Positions 1 to 9,580 of a DNA stretch of 57,882 nucleotides are shown here, piece after piece. Under the pieces are notes generated by a model. The model was given only the letters and a program-made list of their open reading frames with translations, was not told the DNA's origin and did no database searches. The DNA is taken from positions 1-57,882 of the forward strand of contig WLGW01000003.1 of assembly GCA_009703055.1 (NCBI GenBank), given 5' to 3'. Both the position numbers and the translations under genes were made by a program. This DNA is from Actinomycetota bacterium (lineage in GTDB: Bacteria; Actinomycetota; Acidimicrobiia; Acidimicrobiales; Ilumatobacteraceae). How positions within the stretch are numbered: the stretch's first letter is position 1; every line of letters begins with the position of its first letter.

Positions 1-324
1 AACAGTAACCGTGTCGCCAACTGCGGGGACTGGACGAACTGTTGGCGCAGTGCGAGGAGCACCGATGGGGCGAACTTGCAAACCAGAATCATCGGGACGA
101 CGCGTTGCACCTGTGTCATCGACACGTGTGGGTCGCGGAGCAGGACGCTGTGTTTCTGACGAGTACTCGGGGTCGTATCCACCGCGACGAGTCAGTGGCT
201 CGGTGCCTGGTGCTTGACGCTGTGGCCGCGCTGGGCGCTCATATTCCATCGACATGTCGTAATCGTCATATGCCTCATCGCCATTGAGACCTAAATAATC
301 CATTGCTTTACGGAGAAACGACAT
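1..324 (-). CDS. sepF: Cell division protein SepF, N-terminal part (cut by window edge)
   Basis: SepF links FtsZ filaments to the membrane and replaces FtsA in Actinobacteria. The visible 108 codons start with MSFLRKAMDYLGL, the typical membrane-binding N-terminal helix, followed by an acidic stretch (DEAYDDYDMS) and a long Pro/Arg-rich linker, as in actinobacterial SepF. The conserved C-terminal SepF fold lies beyond the left edge. The ATG at 324 has no Shine-Dalgarno sequence. A TAGCCT box ends six bases before it, so a leaderless transcript is plausible. It follows yggS after 78 bp, the usual ftsZ-yggS-sepF order. Identity rests on the N-terminus and on gene order. Confidence 0.85.
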   Translation of the reverse strand, partial: MSFLRKAMDYLGLNGDEAYDDYDMSMEYERPARPQRQAPGTEPLTRRGGYDPEYSSETQRPAPRPTRVDDTGATRRPDDSGLQVRPIGAPRTAPTVRPVPAVGDTVTV

Positions 325-358
325 GCTGAAAGGCTAATGCACTCGTGCATTCGTATGT
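325..358 (-). promoter_or_regulatory. Candidate sepF promoter with 16-bp dyad
   Basis: On the minus strand, TAGCCT (a TANNNT -10 type) lies six bases before the sepF ATG. Just upstream, at 336-351, is an inverted repeat with 7-bp arms, AATGCAC-(2 nt)-GTGCATT. The dyad would sit in the -10/-35 spacer, where a repressor operator is expected. No clear -35 is seen. It could instead be a weak hairpin after yggS. Confidence 0.4.
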
Positions 359-402
359 GGGAGTTCCGAGAGGCAGTTTCTGGAACGCCAACCGAGTGTT
401 TT

Positions 403-1050
403 TCAGTGCGGAGTTCGGGGGCCGAAGAGCCGACTCCCAATGCGAATCATCGTAGAACCACATGCAACCGCCATTCGGTAGTCATCGGACATTCCCATGG
501 AGCATTCGGGAAGATGGAGCGAATCAGCCAATGAACGCAGGGACAAAAAGGCCTTTTCTACTTCTGCCATATCGCCTGAGGTTGGCCCAATCGTCATGAG
601 GCCCCTCACCACTAGCCCCGCATCCCGACCGGCAGCGAGCAAAGACTCCACCTCACGGGGTGGAACGCCCGACTTCGACTCTTCGTTCGTCGTATTCACC
701 TGCAGCAGAATCTCAGCGCCAGGTGCCCGCTTCCCAATCTCTGAGATCACTGACCCGCGGTCGACTCCCTGCCATAACGAGATATGGGGGGCTAACTGGC
801 GCACCTTGTTGGACTGAATCGCACCGATGAAATGGACCGGCAGGCCGATGGGTGCTTCGGCAACTTTGGCGAGCACTTCCTGCGCATAGTTCTCACCGAT
901 TGCGTCACACTGAGCACTGACGGCAGCACTAATCGCGTCGTGACCAAATGTCTTTGTGACAGCAATGATGGCAACTTGAGATGAACCCTCCCGAGCCACC
1001 TCGGTACGAATCTGTTGAACACGAAGAGCGACCTCTTGCGGGTCGATCAC
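403..1050 (-). CDS. PLP homeostasis protein, YggS/PLPBP family
   Basis: This 215-residue single-domain protein binds pyridoxal phosphate and is involved in B6 homeostasis; it is not known to be an enzyme. Visible family motifs are AVTKTF with the PLP lysine near residue 33, GENYAQE, HFIGAIQSNK, and the C-terminal SMGMSDDYRMAV and GSTMIRIGSRLFG, which hold the phosphate-binding region. It starts with GTG nine bases after the ftsZ stop and is followed by sepF. This ftsZ-yggS-sepF arrangement is common in Gram-positive bacteria, where the pgeF gene is often also present. Here pgeF is missing from between ftsZ and yggS. Confidence 0.93.
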   Translation of the reverse strand: MIDPQEVALRVQQIRTEVAREGSSQVAIIAVTKTFGHDAISAAVSAQCDAIGENYAQEVLAKVAEAPIGLPVHFIGAIQSNKVRQLAPHISLWQGVDRGSVISEIGKRAPGAEILLQVNTTNEESKSGVPPREVESLLAAGRDAGLVVRGLMTIGPTSGDMAEVEKAFLSLRSLADSLHLPECSMGMSDDYRMAVACGSTMIRIGSRLFGPRTPH

Positions 1051-1059
1051 GAGAAATCT

Positions 1060-2166
1060 CTACTTGAGGAAGGAAGGAACGTCGAAATCGTCATCGTCAT
1101 CTGACAATGGGTCAGAGTCAGAGAAGATGTCACGCACATTGCTTGACGGGCGAGAATCTGCGGGGCGCGAACCACCGGTACGAGTCCCGAAGCCTGCATT
1201 GCCACCTGCTGTGGAATCCCAGCGTTCAAAGCCAGCCGCGATAACGGTGACCTTGATCTCGTCACCCATCTCGTCATCAATAACGGTACCGAAGATGATG
1301 TTTGCGTCCTGGTGAGCAACTGCGTGCACAACTTCGGCTGCTTCGTTGACTTCGAACAAGCCCATGCTTGATGGACCAGTGATGTTGAGCAAAATGCCGC
1401 GAGCGCCATCGATTGCTGCTTCCAACATGGGGCTAGAGATCGCATCGCGAGCTGCAGTAACTGCGCGCTTGTCGCCACTTGCGATACCGATACCCATGAG
1501 CGCAGAACCTGCACTGGTGAGAATCATCTTGACGTCAGCAAAGTCGGTGTTAATCAGACCTGGAGTCGTGATCAAGTTCGTGATGCCAGCAACGCCCTGC
1601 AAGAGAATCTCATCTGCCATCTTGAATGCGTTGACCAAAGATGTCTTGTCATTTGCAACGGTGAGCAAACGATCGTTTGGAATCACGATCAACGTGTCGA
1701 CTTTTTCCTTGAGGCGCTGAATGCCATTGTCTGCCTGAACAGCACGGCGGCGACCTTCGAACTGGAACGGACGAGTCACAACACCAATGGTGAGTGCGCC
1801 CAATGACTTTGAGATCTCTGCGATGACAGGTGCTGCACCAGTACCGGTGCCGCCGCCTTCGCCTGCGGTGATGAAGACCATGTCAGAGCCACTGATGAGC
1901 TCTTCGATTTCTTCGCGATGTGCTTCTGCTGCTGCACGACCAACGTCGGGGTCGGACCCTGCGCCGAGACCACGAGTGAGGTCACGACCGATGTCGAGTT
2001 TGACGTCTGCGTCACTCATCAGCAATGCCTGGGCATCGGTGTTGACTGCAACGAATTCAACGCCACGTAGACCAGCATCGATCATGCGGTTGACAGCGTT
2101 CACGCCGCCGCCGCCGACACCAATTACTTTGATGACAGCGAGATAGTTCTGTGGTGCTCCGGCCAT
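1060..2166 (-). CDS. ftsZ: Cell division GTPase FtsZ
   Basis: The tubulin homologue that forms the Z ring; 368 residues, a normal length. The N-terminal GTPase domain carries the signature [13 protein letters not shown] at about residues 102-114 and the T7 synergy loop NTDFADVK near 206. The last residues, [10 protein letters not shown], are the conserved C-terminal peptide that binds SepF and other partners, after a disordered Gly/Ser/Arg linker. The ATG at 2166 has a strong Shine-Dalgarno (GGAGGA, complement at 2175-2180). A 110-bp gap to ftsQ, the longest in the cluster downstream of rsmH, suggests extra transcription or processing signals for ftsZ. Confidence 0.98.
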   Translation of the reverse strand: MAGAPQNYLAVIKVIGVGGGGVNAVNRMIDAGLRGVEFVAVNTDAQALLMSDADVKLDIGRDLTRGLGAGSDPDVGRAAAEAHREEIEELISGSDMVFITAGEGGGTGTGAAPVIAEISKSLGALTIGVVTRPFQFEGRRRAVQADNGIQRLKEKVDTLIVIPNDRLLTVANDKTSLVNAFKMADEILLQGVAGITNLITTPGLINTDFADVKMILTSAGSALMGIGIASGDKRAVTAARDAISSPMLEAAIDGARGILLNITGPSSMGLFEVNEAAEVVHAVAHQDANIIFGTVIDDEMGDEIKVTVIAAGFERWDSTAGGNAGFGTRTGGSRPADSRPSSNVRDIFSDSDPLSDDDDDFDVPSFLK

Positions 2167-2188
2167 GAGCCATTTCCTCCGAAGAAAC

Positions 2189-2201
2189 GTCCTAAAAGGA
2201 C
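2189..2201 (-). promoter_or_regulatory. Small hairpin in the ftsZ leader
   Basis: The arms GTCCT and AGGAC with a 3-nt loop lie eight bases upstream of the ftsZ Shine-Dalgarno, in the only sizeable gap (2167-2276) of this part of the cluster. It may affect mRNA stability or translation of ftsZ. There is no proof of function. Confidence 0.3.
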
Positions 2202-2276
2202 TGTGTTCCTCAATGTTTCCACAGTGAGCGCTGTTTTTGTGGGAATTGCGCCGTCTCGGGCGGAATACAACCCCAA

Positions 2277-3464
2277 TTAACGCTGCTGAATGGTCGGTTC
2301 ACCCGTCGAAACGTCTACAACAGCCAATGTTGCTGGGTCCTGGCGACGGAAGAGAACGACAACCGCCACCAATTTGTCTTTCAAATCAGACGGTGGACCA
2401 AAACGCACAATGGTTCCACCCTTCAGAATCATGGAGAGTTCTCCACCACCCGTGAGGTCTAACGCCTTGACCTTTGGGCGAATCTCTGGTGGCAAGGCCA
2501 GGACCAGCTGAGCAGCAGCACGAAAAACATCATCTGCCACAGCACCGGCTTCAAGATTGGGGCCTTGCCCTCGCACCTGGAGATACTTCGTTGGCCATCC
2601 AGTCAGAACCGTGATGACGTGACCACGTGCGTCTACAACACGCGCCTTTTGGTCTGCACCGAGATACCACACCACCGGAACTCGTTCTGAAATCTCAACG
2701 AGCGCTCCATTAGGGAAGTTCGTGGTGATTCGCACCTCAGCCACCCAAGGATCCTTCAGTAGCTGTTCTCGTGCGTCTGCCGAATCAACAGTGAACACAG
2801 ACGCACCTTTCAGAATGTCAGTCACTTTCTCGATAGTGGCGGGAGATGTGTACACCACACCTTCTAACTCCACATTGCGAATCGCAAAAATGGGCGATGC
2901 CAAAACCCCCATGACAAACACAATGAAGCCAACAACAACTCCCCCGAGCTTGAGCCATTTCACCCGTTTCAGACGTTCACGACGTTCACGACGTCGACGA
3001 CGCTCATCGAACCGGGGATCAGGACGATCATCATCAACAATGACGACGCGATCAATGTCTTGATCTCCGATGACGACAGTGCCACCACTGTCATCAGACA
3101 TGTCAACAAGGTCGGCGCCACGTGCGAGGGGCTTTAACAGTGGATCGGCAGGAGCGGGTGTGAGGTCGTACTCGTCACCGCCACCAATGACGATGACCTC
3201 GGCGCGATATCCATCGGAGTCATCTTGCGTGATGGAAATCACCTCAGCGTCCGCCACTCTTGCATCGAGCGGGGTTAGGTCCTCAGTGAAATCTTCGGTT
3301 GCATCACCCGTCGGGGTTTTCTGCACTGGTGGACGTTGCACACCCTTTGTCGGACCAAACAAATCCGACAGTTCGCGCAACACCTCGTCGCTGACTTCTG
3401 TCACCGAGATTTCTTCAATGATCTCTTCTGAATCACGATCATCATGAGAGTTATTCATCGACAT
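2277..3464 (-). CDS. ftsQ: Cell division protein FtsQ (POTRA domain)
   Basis: A bitopic divisome protein that binds FtsL/FtsB. The protein has about 395 residues. A long acidic cytoplasmic part (about 1-155) is followed by a very basic run ([16 protein letters not shown]) and one membrane span ([20 protein letters not shown]). After that come the extracytoplasmic POTRA region ([17 protein letters not shown]) and the FtsQ domain ([27 protein letters not shown]). The start is ambiguous: GTG 3467, ATG 3464 or ATG 3458, the last overlapping the murB stop by 8 bp. The roughly 155-residue acidic tail is long for the family but not unusual for Actinobacteria. Confidence 0.93.
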   Translation of the reverse strand: MSMNNSHDDRDSEEIIEEISVTEVSDEVLRELSDLFGPTKGVQRPPVQKTPTGDATEDFTEDLTPLDARVADAEVISITQDDSDGYRAEVIVIGGGDEYDLTPAPADPLLKPLARGADLVDMSDDSGGTVVIGDQDIDRVVIVDDDRPDPRFDERRRRRERRERLKRVKWLKLGGVVVGFIVFVMGVLASPIFAIRNVELEGVVYTSPATIEKVTDILKGASVFTVDSADAREQLLKDPWVAEVRITTNFPNGALVEISERVPVVWYLGADQKARVVDARGHVITVLTGWPTKYLQVRGQGPNLEAGAVADDVFRAAAQLVLALPPEIRPKVKALDLTGGGELSMILKGGTIVRFGPPSDLKDKLVAVVVLFRRQDPATLAVVDVSTGEPTIQQR

Positions 3465-4482
3465 CACCCATCAAGCGCCCCAAGGCATGGCTCGCATTCA
3501 CCCGATCAGGGTCGGTGTGACGGGGATCGGCAAACCGACCCATGATGGTTTCGTCAAATCCGAGAAGGCACACCTCACTTCGAAGGAGTACTCCGTGTTG
3601 TTGCATCACCATGTCTTGCACATGCGACATCACCGCAACAATGTCTGATGCGGTGGCGCCATCAGACGCCTGAATGAAGTTCGCATGTTTCTCAGATACT
3701 TGCGCTCCACCAATTTGAAACCCTCGCAACTGACAGGAGTCAATAAGCGCACCAGCGCTTCCGTCTCCGGGGGCAGGATTCACAAAGACCGAACCAGCAT
3801 TTCGTCCACCGGGTTGATGTTCACGACGCCACGCAACGATGGCATCAATCTCTTTTTGTCCATCCGACACGTCGCAACTGGTCGTTTTGAATTTTGCTGC
3901 AGCAACGATGTGATGAGGCGCAAGCGCAGAACCGCGAAAATGCATTCCTAAATCAGATGTGGGAACAGAAACAACCTGACCCGACTGCAATGACACCACC
4001 AATGCTGACTGCAATGAGTCAATCATTTCGGCTCCGTGCCCCCCAGCGTTCATACGGACAGCTCCGCCCACACTTCCGGGAATACCGACGCACCACTCCA
4101 GCCCTGCACGGCCAGCTTTCACCGAACGTCGCGCCAAGACAGGCATCGTGACAGAACCAGCAACAACAACATCATCACCAATGAGGTCAACAACTGCCTC
4201 GTTCGCGGGCGCCGACACAACAACGACGAGCCCTTGCACTCCAGCGTCGGAAATCAATGTGTTGCTTCCTCGGCCCACTACATGGACGGGTACGTCTTGA
4301 TGTCGGGCGGTGATCATTGCAAGTGTCTGCAGATCCTGAAGAGCGGACACCGTGACGGATACCGCCGCTGTTCCGCCCACCATGTAGGTCGTGAGGGTGC
4401 TCAGCGGCCGATCAACCTGCACCGGCAAACCTGCAGATTGCAGTTCTGCAATGAAGCCATCAAGATGCGAACTCGACATCAC
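3451..4482 (-). CDS. murB: UDP-N-acetylenolpyruvoylglucosamine reductase MurB
   Basis: Reduces the enolpyruvyl group to give UDP-MurNAc, with FAD and NADPH, in the cytoplasm. The 343-residue protein shows the FAD-binding motifs YMVGGTAA, VVGRGSNTLISDAG and GIPGSVGGAVRMNAGGHG, the catalytic serine motif NAGSVFVNP, and the C-terminal glutamate region LRSEVCLLG. It lacks the YxxF loop insertion of type I enzymes as far as I can see. The GTG start overlaps the murC stop as GTGA (4 bp), which indicates translational coupling; an ATG three bases on is also possible. Confidence 0.96.
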   Translation of the reverse strand: MMSSSHLDGFIAELQSAGLPVQVDRPLSTLTTYMVGGTAAVSVTVSALQDLQTLAMITARHQDVPVHVVGRGSNTLISDAGVQGLVVVVSAPANEAVVDLIGDDVVVAGSVTMPVLARRSVKAGRAGLEWCVGIPGSVGGAVRMNAGGHGAEMIDSLQSALVVSLQSGQVVSVPTSDLGMHFRGSALAPHHIVAAAKFKTTSCDVSDGQKEIDAIVAWRREHQPGGRNAGSVFVNPAPGDGSAGALIDSCQLRGFQIGGAQVSEKHANFIQASDGATASDIVAVMSHVQDMVMQQHGVLLRSEVCLLGFDETIMGRFADPRHTDPDRVNASHALGRLMGDVDE

Positions 4483-5894
4483 TTCACCGCCGTCTGTAGA
4501 TCGTCAGGGAATGTTTCGATGTCTCCACATCCCATCGAGATACACACATCACCTGGCTGAATAGTTGCAGCTACAAATTTCACAATGTCCTGGCGAGTTG
4601 GCGCCCACTCAATGTGCGCTGCGGGATGAGACGCACGGATTGCATTCACAACGAGCTCTCCCGTCACACCTTCAATGAAAGCAGTTCCTGATGCATACAC
4701 ATCCGTCACGACAACGACATCCGCGGCACGAAAGCAGTCGGCATATGTGTCGGCCATCGCGGCAATGCGGTGATATCGGTTTGGCTGAAAGACCGCAATT
4801 GTTCGACCAGTACGAGACGGATGACTAGAGGCCGCAGCGATGGCTGCTTCAATCTCTGCAGGTAGGTGCGCGTAATCGTCGATCAACAGAGCTTCGTTAA
4901 ACGAACCACGTTCTGTAAATCTGCGTGCAACACCAGAGAAAGAAGTGACTGCGGTGCACGCAGTGTCTACGTCAACTCCGAGACCAGTGGCCATCGCCAA
5001 TGCCGCTGCGATATTCATGGCGTTGTGCTCACCACGTAATGGAGACATACAGGTCACGCTGCGATCGTCAATTTCAAGGACGACCTGCGTGCCATCCTTT
5101 ACGGGAGTCACAGCATCAATGCGAACAGTGGCCGATGCCGCGTGTCCAAACGTACGCAGAGTCTTCTGGCCCTGAAGCACATCAATCACAATCCGGCTTG
5201 ATGGGTCATCAGCATTGGTAACAACAAGTCCACTTGTTCTCTTTGCAGCGTCAACAAAGCACAGTTGCACTTGTTCAAAGGAACCGAAATAATCCAAGTG
5301 ATCGACGTCGATATTGGTAACAATCAGATTCTCCAGGGTGAGAACATCCAAGGTGCCATCACTTTCGTCGCATTCAAGGACGAAGGCTGACCCCTTGCCA
5401 TGGCGAGCGCCCACGGCCATTCCCGCAACCTGACCACCAACAATGCAAGACGGGTCTCTTCCCGCGGTAACCAATATGTGGGTCAGAAGTGCCGTCGTGG
5501 TGGTTTTCCCGTGTGTCCCCGCAACCCCAATGCTGTTCGTGATCGAACACAGCGACGCAAGCAGTCCTGAGCGATGACGAACAGGGATACCTAACTCTCC
5601 TGCCGACACGAGTTCAACATTGCTGGCAGGAATCGCAGTCGAGAATGTCACGACGTCAACATCTCGAACAGCTTCGGCGCTATGCCCGAGGGAAACTGCT
5701 ATTCCCTCTGTGCGAAGAATCTCGGTGACCTCGGAATCACGCATGTCGGACCCGGTGACCTGATGTCCACGTGCTGCCAGCAAACTTGCCAGCGGACTCA
5801 TGCCCGGCCCACCGACACCGACGACATGACAACGACGACTCACCGAGAGATCAATCAACTCTTCAGGTTGGCGACGAGATGGCAACGCAGACAT
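4479..5894 (-). CDS. murC: UDP-N-acetylmuramate-L-alanine ligase MurC
   Basis: Adds L-Ala to UDP-MurNAc with ATP, the first step of the stem peptide. 471 residues, normal length. The N-terminal Rossmann part has HVVGVGGPGMSPLA, the central domain has the P-loop GVAGTHGKTTTT (about 124-134), and further on come the Mur-ligase motifs ECDESDGT, NIDVDHLDYFG and DDYAHLPAEI. His in GTHGKT is the MurC-type variant that separates it from MurD, E and F. It ends in a 4-bp overlap with murB and lies 29 bp after murG. Confidence 0.97.
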   Translation of the reverse strand: MSALPSRRQPEELIDLSVSRRCHVVGVGGPGMSPLASLLAARGHQVTGSDMRDSEVTEILRTEGIAVSLGHSAEAVRDVDVVTFSTAIPASNVELVSAGELGIPVRHRSGLLASLCSITNSIGVAGTHGKTTTTALLTHILVTAGRDPSCIVGGQVAGMAVGARHGKGSAFVLECDESDGTLDVLTLENLIVTNIDVDHLDYFGSFEQVQLCFVDAAKRTSGLVVTNADDPSSRIVIDVLQGQKTLRTFGHAASATVRIDAVTPVKDGTQVVLEIDDRSVTCMSPLRGEHNAMNIAAALAMATGLGVDVDTACTAVTSFSGVARRFTERGSFNEALLIDDYAHLPAEIEAAIAAASSHPSRTGRTIAVFQPNRYHRIAAMADTYADCFRAADVVVVTDVYASGTAFIEGVTGELVVNAIRASHPAAHIEWAPTRQDIVKFVAATIQPGDVCISMGCGDIETFPDDLQTAVK

Positions 5895-5923
5895 GGGTAG
5901 TCCATTGTTCCACGCGACAGTGG

Positions 5924-7027
5924 TCAGAGAGCGGCGTTCCTGATGACATCGACCAAACGGCTACTGCGATGGGCTTCCCCCATTTGCCGGGCATTTGTGA
6001 CCATACGGAATCGAGCCTCTGAATCGTGCAATAACTCCACGATGGCTCTCACTGCTGAGCCGTCAGAACATTGCGATTCCGTCACCACACATGCAGCACC
6101 AGCATCACCAAGCCACTGTGCATTCAGCTTCTGATGTCCGTCTGCACTGACTTCCCATGGCACGACTACTGCAGCAATTCCCACAGTCACCACTTCTGCA
6201 ACCGTGCTGGCACCAGCGCGCACTACGAGAAGATCAGACGCTGCATACACCTGCGCCATCCGACTCTCATATCCCACTCGTTGGTAGGTCACTCCCGAAG
6301 GAACAGTGGGAGCAATGTCATCAACAAACCGCTTGCCACAAATGTGCAGAACATGAATCTGTGGCATCTCAGCGCAAGCGTCCAAAAGAGACGGCACCAA
6401 TGCGTTTAAGACTCCGGAACCCAAAGAGCCACCCATCACAGTGACAAGAAGTGCATCAGCAGCAACACCAAGCTCTCTGCGTGCATCGGGACGACGTGCT
6501 GCAACATCGAGATGGCGCAACGCAGAACGAACTGGAGCGCCCGTCACAACAGCGCGAGGAAGGTCAACACCAGGAAATGCAATCGCCGACACCGTGGCAT
6601 GTCTTGCTTGACGGCGAGTTGCTAGCCCTGGCATGCGGTCATAGCTCACGCACACCAAAGGAACACCAGACGCAATTGCTGCAGCCGACATCGGTTCACT
6701 TGCGTACCCACCGACTGACACAACGACTTGCGGGCTCCATTTCTTCATGAGGGCGCGGGCCATCAGACGACTACGCAGCAATCGAATGGGCAACGCCATG
6801 TTGCGTGCAATACCTTTCGGACTCATCGAGCGCTGCAAACCAGAGATAGGCAAGTACTCCGCTTCGATGGGAGAACCTTTCATGAGGGACTGTTCAACGC
6901 CACGACGTGATCCGACATATCTCAGATCCGAAGAATCAATTCCTGATTCCATTAACGATTCTAAAATGGCCTGCGCGGGGATGAAATGCCCACTGGTTCC
7001 GCCTCCGGTGACAACTGCAAAAACCAC
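5924..7027 (-). CDS. murG: MurG-type N-acetylglucosaminyltransferase (lipid II synthase)
   Basis: Transfers GlcNAc to lipid I at the inner membrane face. 367 residues, GT28 family. The N-terminal acceptor domain has GGGTSGHFIPAQAI and VSVGGYASEP. The C-terminal donor domain has MGGSLGSGVLN, RAGASTVAEV and DGHQKLNAQWL, all expected for UDP-GlcNAc binding. Odd: the usual HEQN acceptor-site motif before PGL is replaced by VSYD (PLVCVSYDRMPGLATR). The GTG start lies 12 bp after ftsW, with a weak Shine-Dalgarno. Position between ftsW and murC supports MurG. Confidence 0.92.
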   Translation of the reverse strand: MVFAVVTGGGTSGHFIPAQAILESLMESGIDSSDLRYVGSRRGVEQSLMKGSPIEAEYLPISGLQRSMSPKGIARNMALPIRLLRSRLMARALMKKWSPQVVVSVGGYASEPMSAAAIASGVPLVCVSYDRMPGLATRRQARHATVSAIAFPGVDLPRAVVTGAPVRSALRHLDVAARRPDARRELGVAADALLVTVMGGSLGSGVLNALVPSLLDACAEMPQIHVLHICGKRFVDDIAPTVPSGVTYQRVGYESRMAQVYAASDLLVVRAGASTVAEVVTVGIAAVVVPWEVSADGHQKLNAQWLGDAGAACVVTESQCSDGSAVRAIVELLHDSEARFRMVTNARQMGEAHRSSRLVDVIRNAAL

Positions 7028-7039
7028 GAAACTGTCGCC

Positions 7040-8239
7040 CTATTTCTTTGCGTACCGAGCAACGTTGAGCAACAAACCAATCGCAGCCAAAGAAGCAATC
7101 ATTGAAGAACCACCGTACGAAAGAAACGGAAGAGTAAGCCCTGTCATCGGCATCATTCCCACGACTCCACCGATATTGACGACAGCTTGAATTCCGAACC
7201 ATGCCGAGATTCCCCCAGCGATGAACGCACCGTGCATGTCAGTGGCAGATAAGGCAATTTGAATACCGAAGAAGACCAACAACAAGAATCCACCAATTAC
7301 CAAGATGGTGCCCAGAATGCCGAGCTCTTCAGCAATGACCGCAAAAATAAAGTCGCTATACGCAAGAGGAACGTAACCCCATTTACTCGTGCCAGATCCG
7401 ATCCCCGTACCGCTCCAACCACCGTTAGCAATGCTGAGCAGAGCTTGGTACACCTGATAGCCGCTCGTCGCCTTATTGGCTTCTAAGTCCATGAATGCAA
7501 GCAAACGCTCGCTAGCGCGTTGTGCAAAATTCAGAACCAATACACCGCCGAAAAAGATGATCGTTGAAGTCAATGCAACTTGGCGAAGAGGCATCGACGA
7601 CATGTACATCAATGCCAGCACAATGCCAGCAAAAATGATCGCACTGCCGTAGTCCCTCTGCAAAGCGCATAATCCCACTGTGCCCCCAAGGGCAATCAAC
7701 AGTGGATACAAAACAAAGGCCTTGATTTCTACTGCACGATGTCGACTCGACATCACGTTTGCACAGAACAGGATGAGTGCAATTTTCATAAATTCAGATG
7801 GCTGGAATCGGAACGGACCAATATCAAGCCAAGCTTTTGCACCGTTAATGAATTGACCTTTGAAAAGCACAATCGCATTCAGGCTCACGATGACGGTCGT
7901 CACGGTGCCCAGCAACTTTCCATTTCTCCACACGCTGTAGGGCTGACGGTACGCCATCCATCCAGCAAGCGTGCCCAAAAGAACCCAGACAAACTGTTTG
8001 GTGAACATGCTCCATGCCGACGACCCCGAATGAAGATTCGTGACTGATGATGATGACAAAACCATCACAAGCCCAAGCAGAACAATCAGAAAAACAATGA
8101 TGATGATCCAGTAGAAAGCTGGTGGTGGCTTCTCAAGAGACAAACGGGAATTCTGTTTGTCCGCGATACCTGTTCGGCGCAGAACGCTCAAACGTCGATC
8201 CCTCAACGACTGTTGTGTGCGCGTGGTTTCACTTGCCAT
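7040..8239 (-). CDS. ftsW: SEDS glycosyltransferase FtsW
   Basis: Polymerises septal glycan together with the class B PBP. About 399 residues with a short basic cytoplasmic N-terminus and about ten membrane spans. SEDS features are GAKAWLDIGPFRFQPSEFMKIAL (split by a loop), YSDFIFAVIAEELG and the C-terminal GMMPMTGLTLPFLSYGGSS. An upstream in-frame start at 8320 exists, but ATG 8239 is better: it has a strong GGGAGGGGAG Shine-Dalgarno and overlaps the murD stop by only 11 bp rather than 92. In E. coli and B. subtilis this gene sits in the same place. Confidence 0.95.
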   Translation of the reverse strand: MASETTRTQQSLRDRRLSVLRRTGIADKQNSRLSLEKPPPAFYWIIIIVFLIVLLGLVMVLSSSSVTNLHSGSSAWSMFTKQFVWVLLGTLAGWMAYRQPYSVWRNGKLLGTVTTVIVSLNAIVLFKGQFINGAKAWLDIGPFRFQPSEFMKIALILFCANVMSSRHRAVEIKAFVLYPLLIALGGTVGLCALQRDYGSAIIFAGIVLALMYMSSMPLRQVALTSTIIFFGGVLVLNFAQRASERLLAFMDLEANKATSGYQVYQALLSIANGGWSGTGIGSGTSKWGYVPLAYSDFIFAVIAEELGILGTILVIGGFLLLVFFGIQIALSATDMHGAFIAGGISAWFGIQAVVNIGGVVGMMPMTGLTLPFLSYGGSSMIASLAAIGLLLNVARYAKK

Positions 8240-9578
8240 TGGTCGCTCCCCTCCCGAAATGTTCACGGACGCATTGAGTGAAGTGTTCTCCACGTTCGTT
8301 GTAGTTGGAATACCAGTCATAACTCGTACAACCAGGAGAAAGAAGAACTGCTACCCCAGGCGATGCCATCGATGAAGCCAACTCAACGGCAGTCTTCATG
8401 TCATTCGCTGTCTTCACTTCACACACATTTGCAAAAGCAGCCGCAACCAACGAAGCATCATCACCTATGGCCACAACACCAATCATTCGTTGTGGTTCGC
8501 TTGCCAACTGCGTGAGATCAAGATCTTTGTTTCTTCCACCTGCAATCAACACCAGTGAGTCGAAGGCGCGAATCGCAGTAAGTGCTGCATGCGGGCTGGT
8601 GGCTTTGGAATCGTCATACCAAGGACTGCCGTCAAAGTCCCCAATATGTTCGATGCGGTGATGCGCAGACGTAAACGAAGAAAGGGCCGATGCAAGGCCT
8701 TCTGCCGGGACCAACCCAGCTTCAACGACCAAAGCAGCTGCAGCGAGAGAGTTCGTAATGTCATGTGGCATTGATCGCCATAGATTCTTCACTTCACACA
8801 ATGGACCAGATGGCGACATCAGTGTCTCGCCCTGGACGCAGTACTGAGCGCCTGAGAGACCAAACGACACCGTGCGAGCCTGAGAACTCTGCGCAGCAGA
8901 AGTGATGAGATCTTTCCCAGCAGGAAAAACTGCAACATCTGAACTGGTTACAAACTTCCACATCTGTGCCTTGGCAGACGCGTAGTCATCGATATCTGGA
9001 TGCCAATCCAAGTGGTCAGGAGCAAAGTTCAGCCACACCGATGCGTCGCAGCGAAACTGCGTTGTATACCGAAGACGGAAACTTGAGCACTCAACAACAA
9101 AAACATCAACATCACTGTCCACTGCGGCAACGAACGGAATATCCGTGTTTCCCACTTCAGCAACACGAAGGCCATTTTCTCGAAGCAAATGAGCAGCAAG
9201 CATCGTGGTTGTTGTCTTGCCATCTGTACCGGTCACGCCCAAGATGGGTCGCGGCCCACCAACTCTCTTCTGTTCCCACTCGTAGGCAACATCAATCTCG
9301 GTACGTATAGCGATTCCCCGCTGCACTGCAGCAACAATCGCAGGATGCGAGGGAGGAACGCCCGGTGCGGGCATCAAAGTGTCGACTTCGTTGAGAAGTG
9401 CATCAACGGAACCCGCGGCATTCATATCAATGAGTGCCGCGCCAAGTTCCGTGGCTAACGCCTCATGGTCAAGCGAGATGCGATTGTCGCCAAGCGTCAC
9501 AGAGATGCCACGCGCACTCATTGCCCGCGCAACCGCGGTCCCTGTCAGAGCGAGCCCGAGGACGGCAACGCGCTGCAT
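8229..9578 (-). CDS. murD: UDP-N-acetylmuramoylalanine-D-glutamate ligase MurD
   Basis: Adds D-Glu to UDP-MurNAc-L-Ala. 449 residues. The N-terminal nucleotide-sugar domain begins RVAVLGLALTGTAVARAM. The central domain has the P-loop GVTGTDGKTTTT with the Asp typical of MurD, then VVECSSFRLRYT and NFAPDHLDWH. The C-terminal domain has YDDSKATSPHAALTAI (the DSKATN-like MurD motif) and LLSPGCTSYDWYSNYNERG. It starts three bases after the mraY stop and its end overlaps ftsW. Confidence 0.97.
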   Translation of the reverse strand: MQRVAVLGLALTGTAVARAMSARGISVTLGDNRISLDHEALATELGAALIDMNAAGSVDALLNEVDTLMPAPGVPPSHPAIVAAVQRGIAIRTEIDVAYEWEQKRVGGPRPILGVTGTDGKTTTTMLAAHLLRENGLRVAEVGNTDIPFVAAVDSDVDVFVVECSSFRLRYTTQFRCDASVWLNFAPDHLDWHPDIDDYASAKAQMWKFVTSSDVAVFPAGKDLITSAAQSSQARTVSFGLSGAQYCVQGETLMSPSGPLCEVKNLWRSMPHDITNSLAAAALVVEAGLVPAEGLASALSSFTSAHHRIEHIGDFDGSPWYDDSKATSPHAALTAIRAFDSLVLIAGGRNKDLDLTQLASEPQRMIGVVAIGDDASLVAAAFANVCEVKTANDMKTAVELASSMASPGVAVLLSPGCTSYDWYSNYNERGEHFTQCVREHFGRGATNGK

Positions 9579-9580
9579 GC

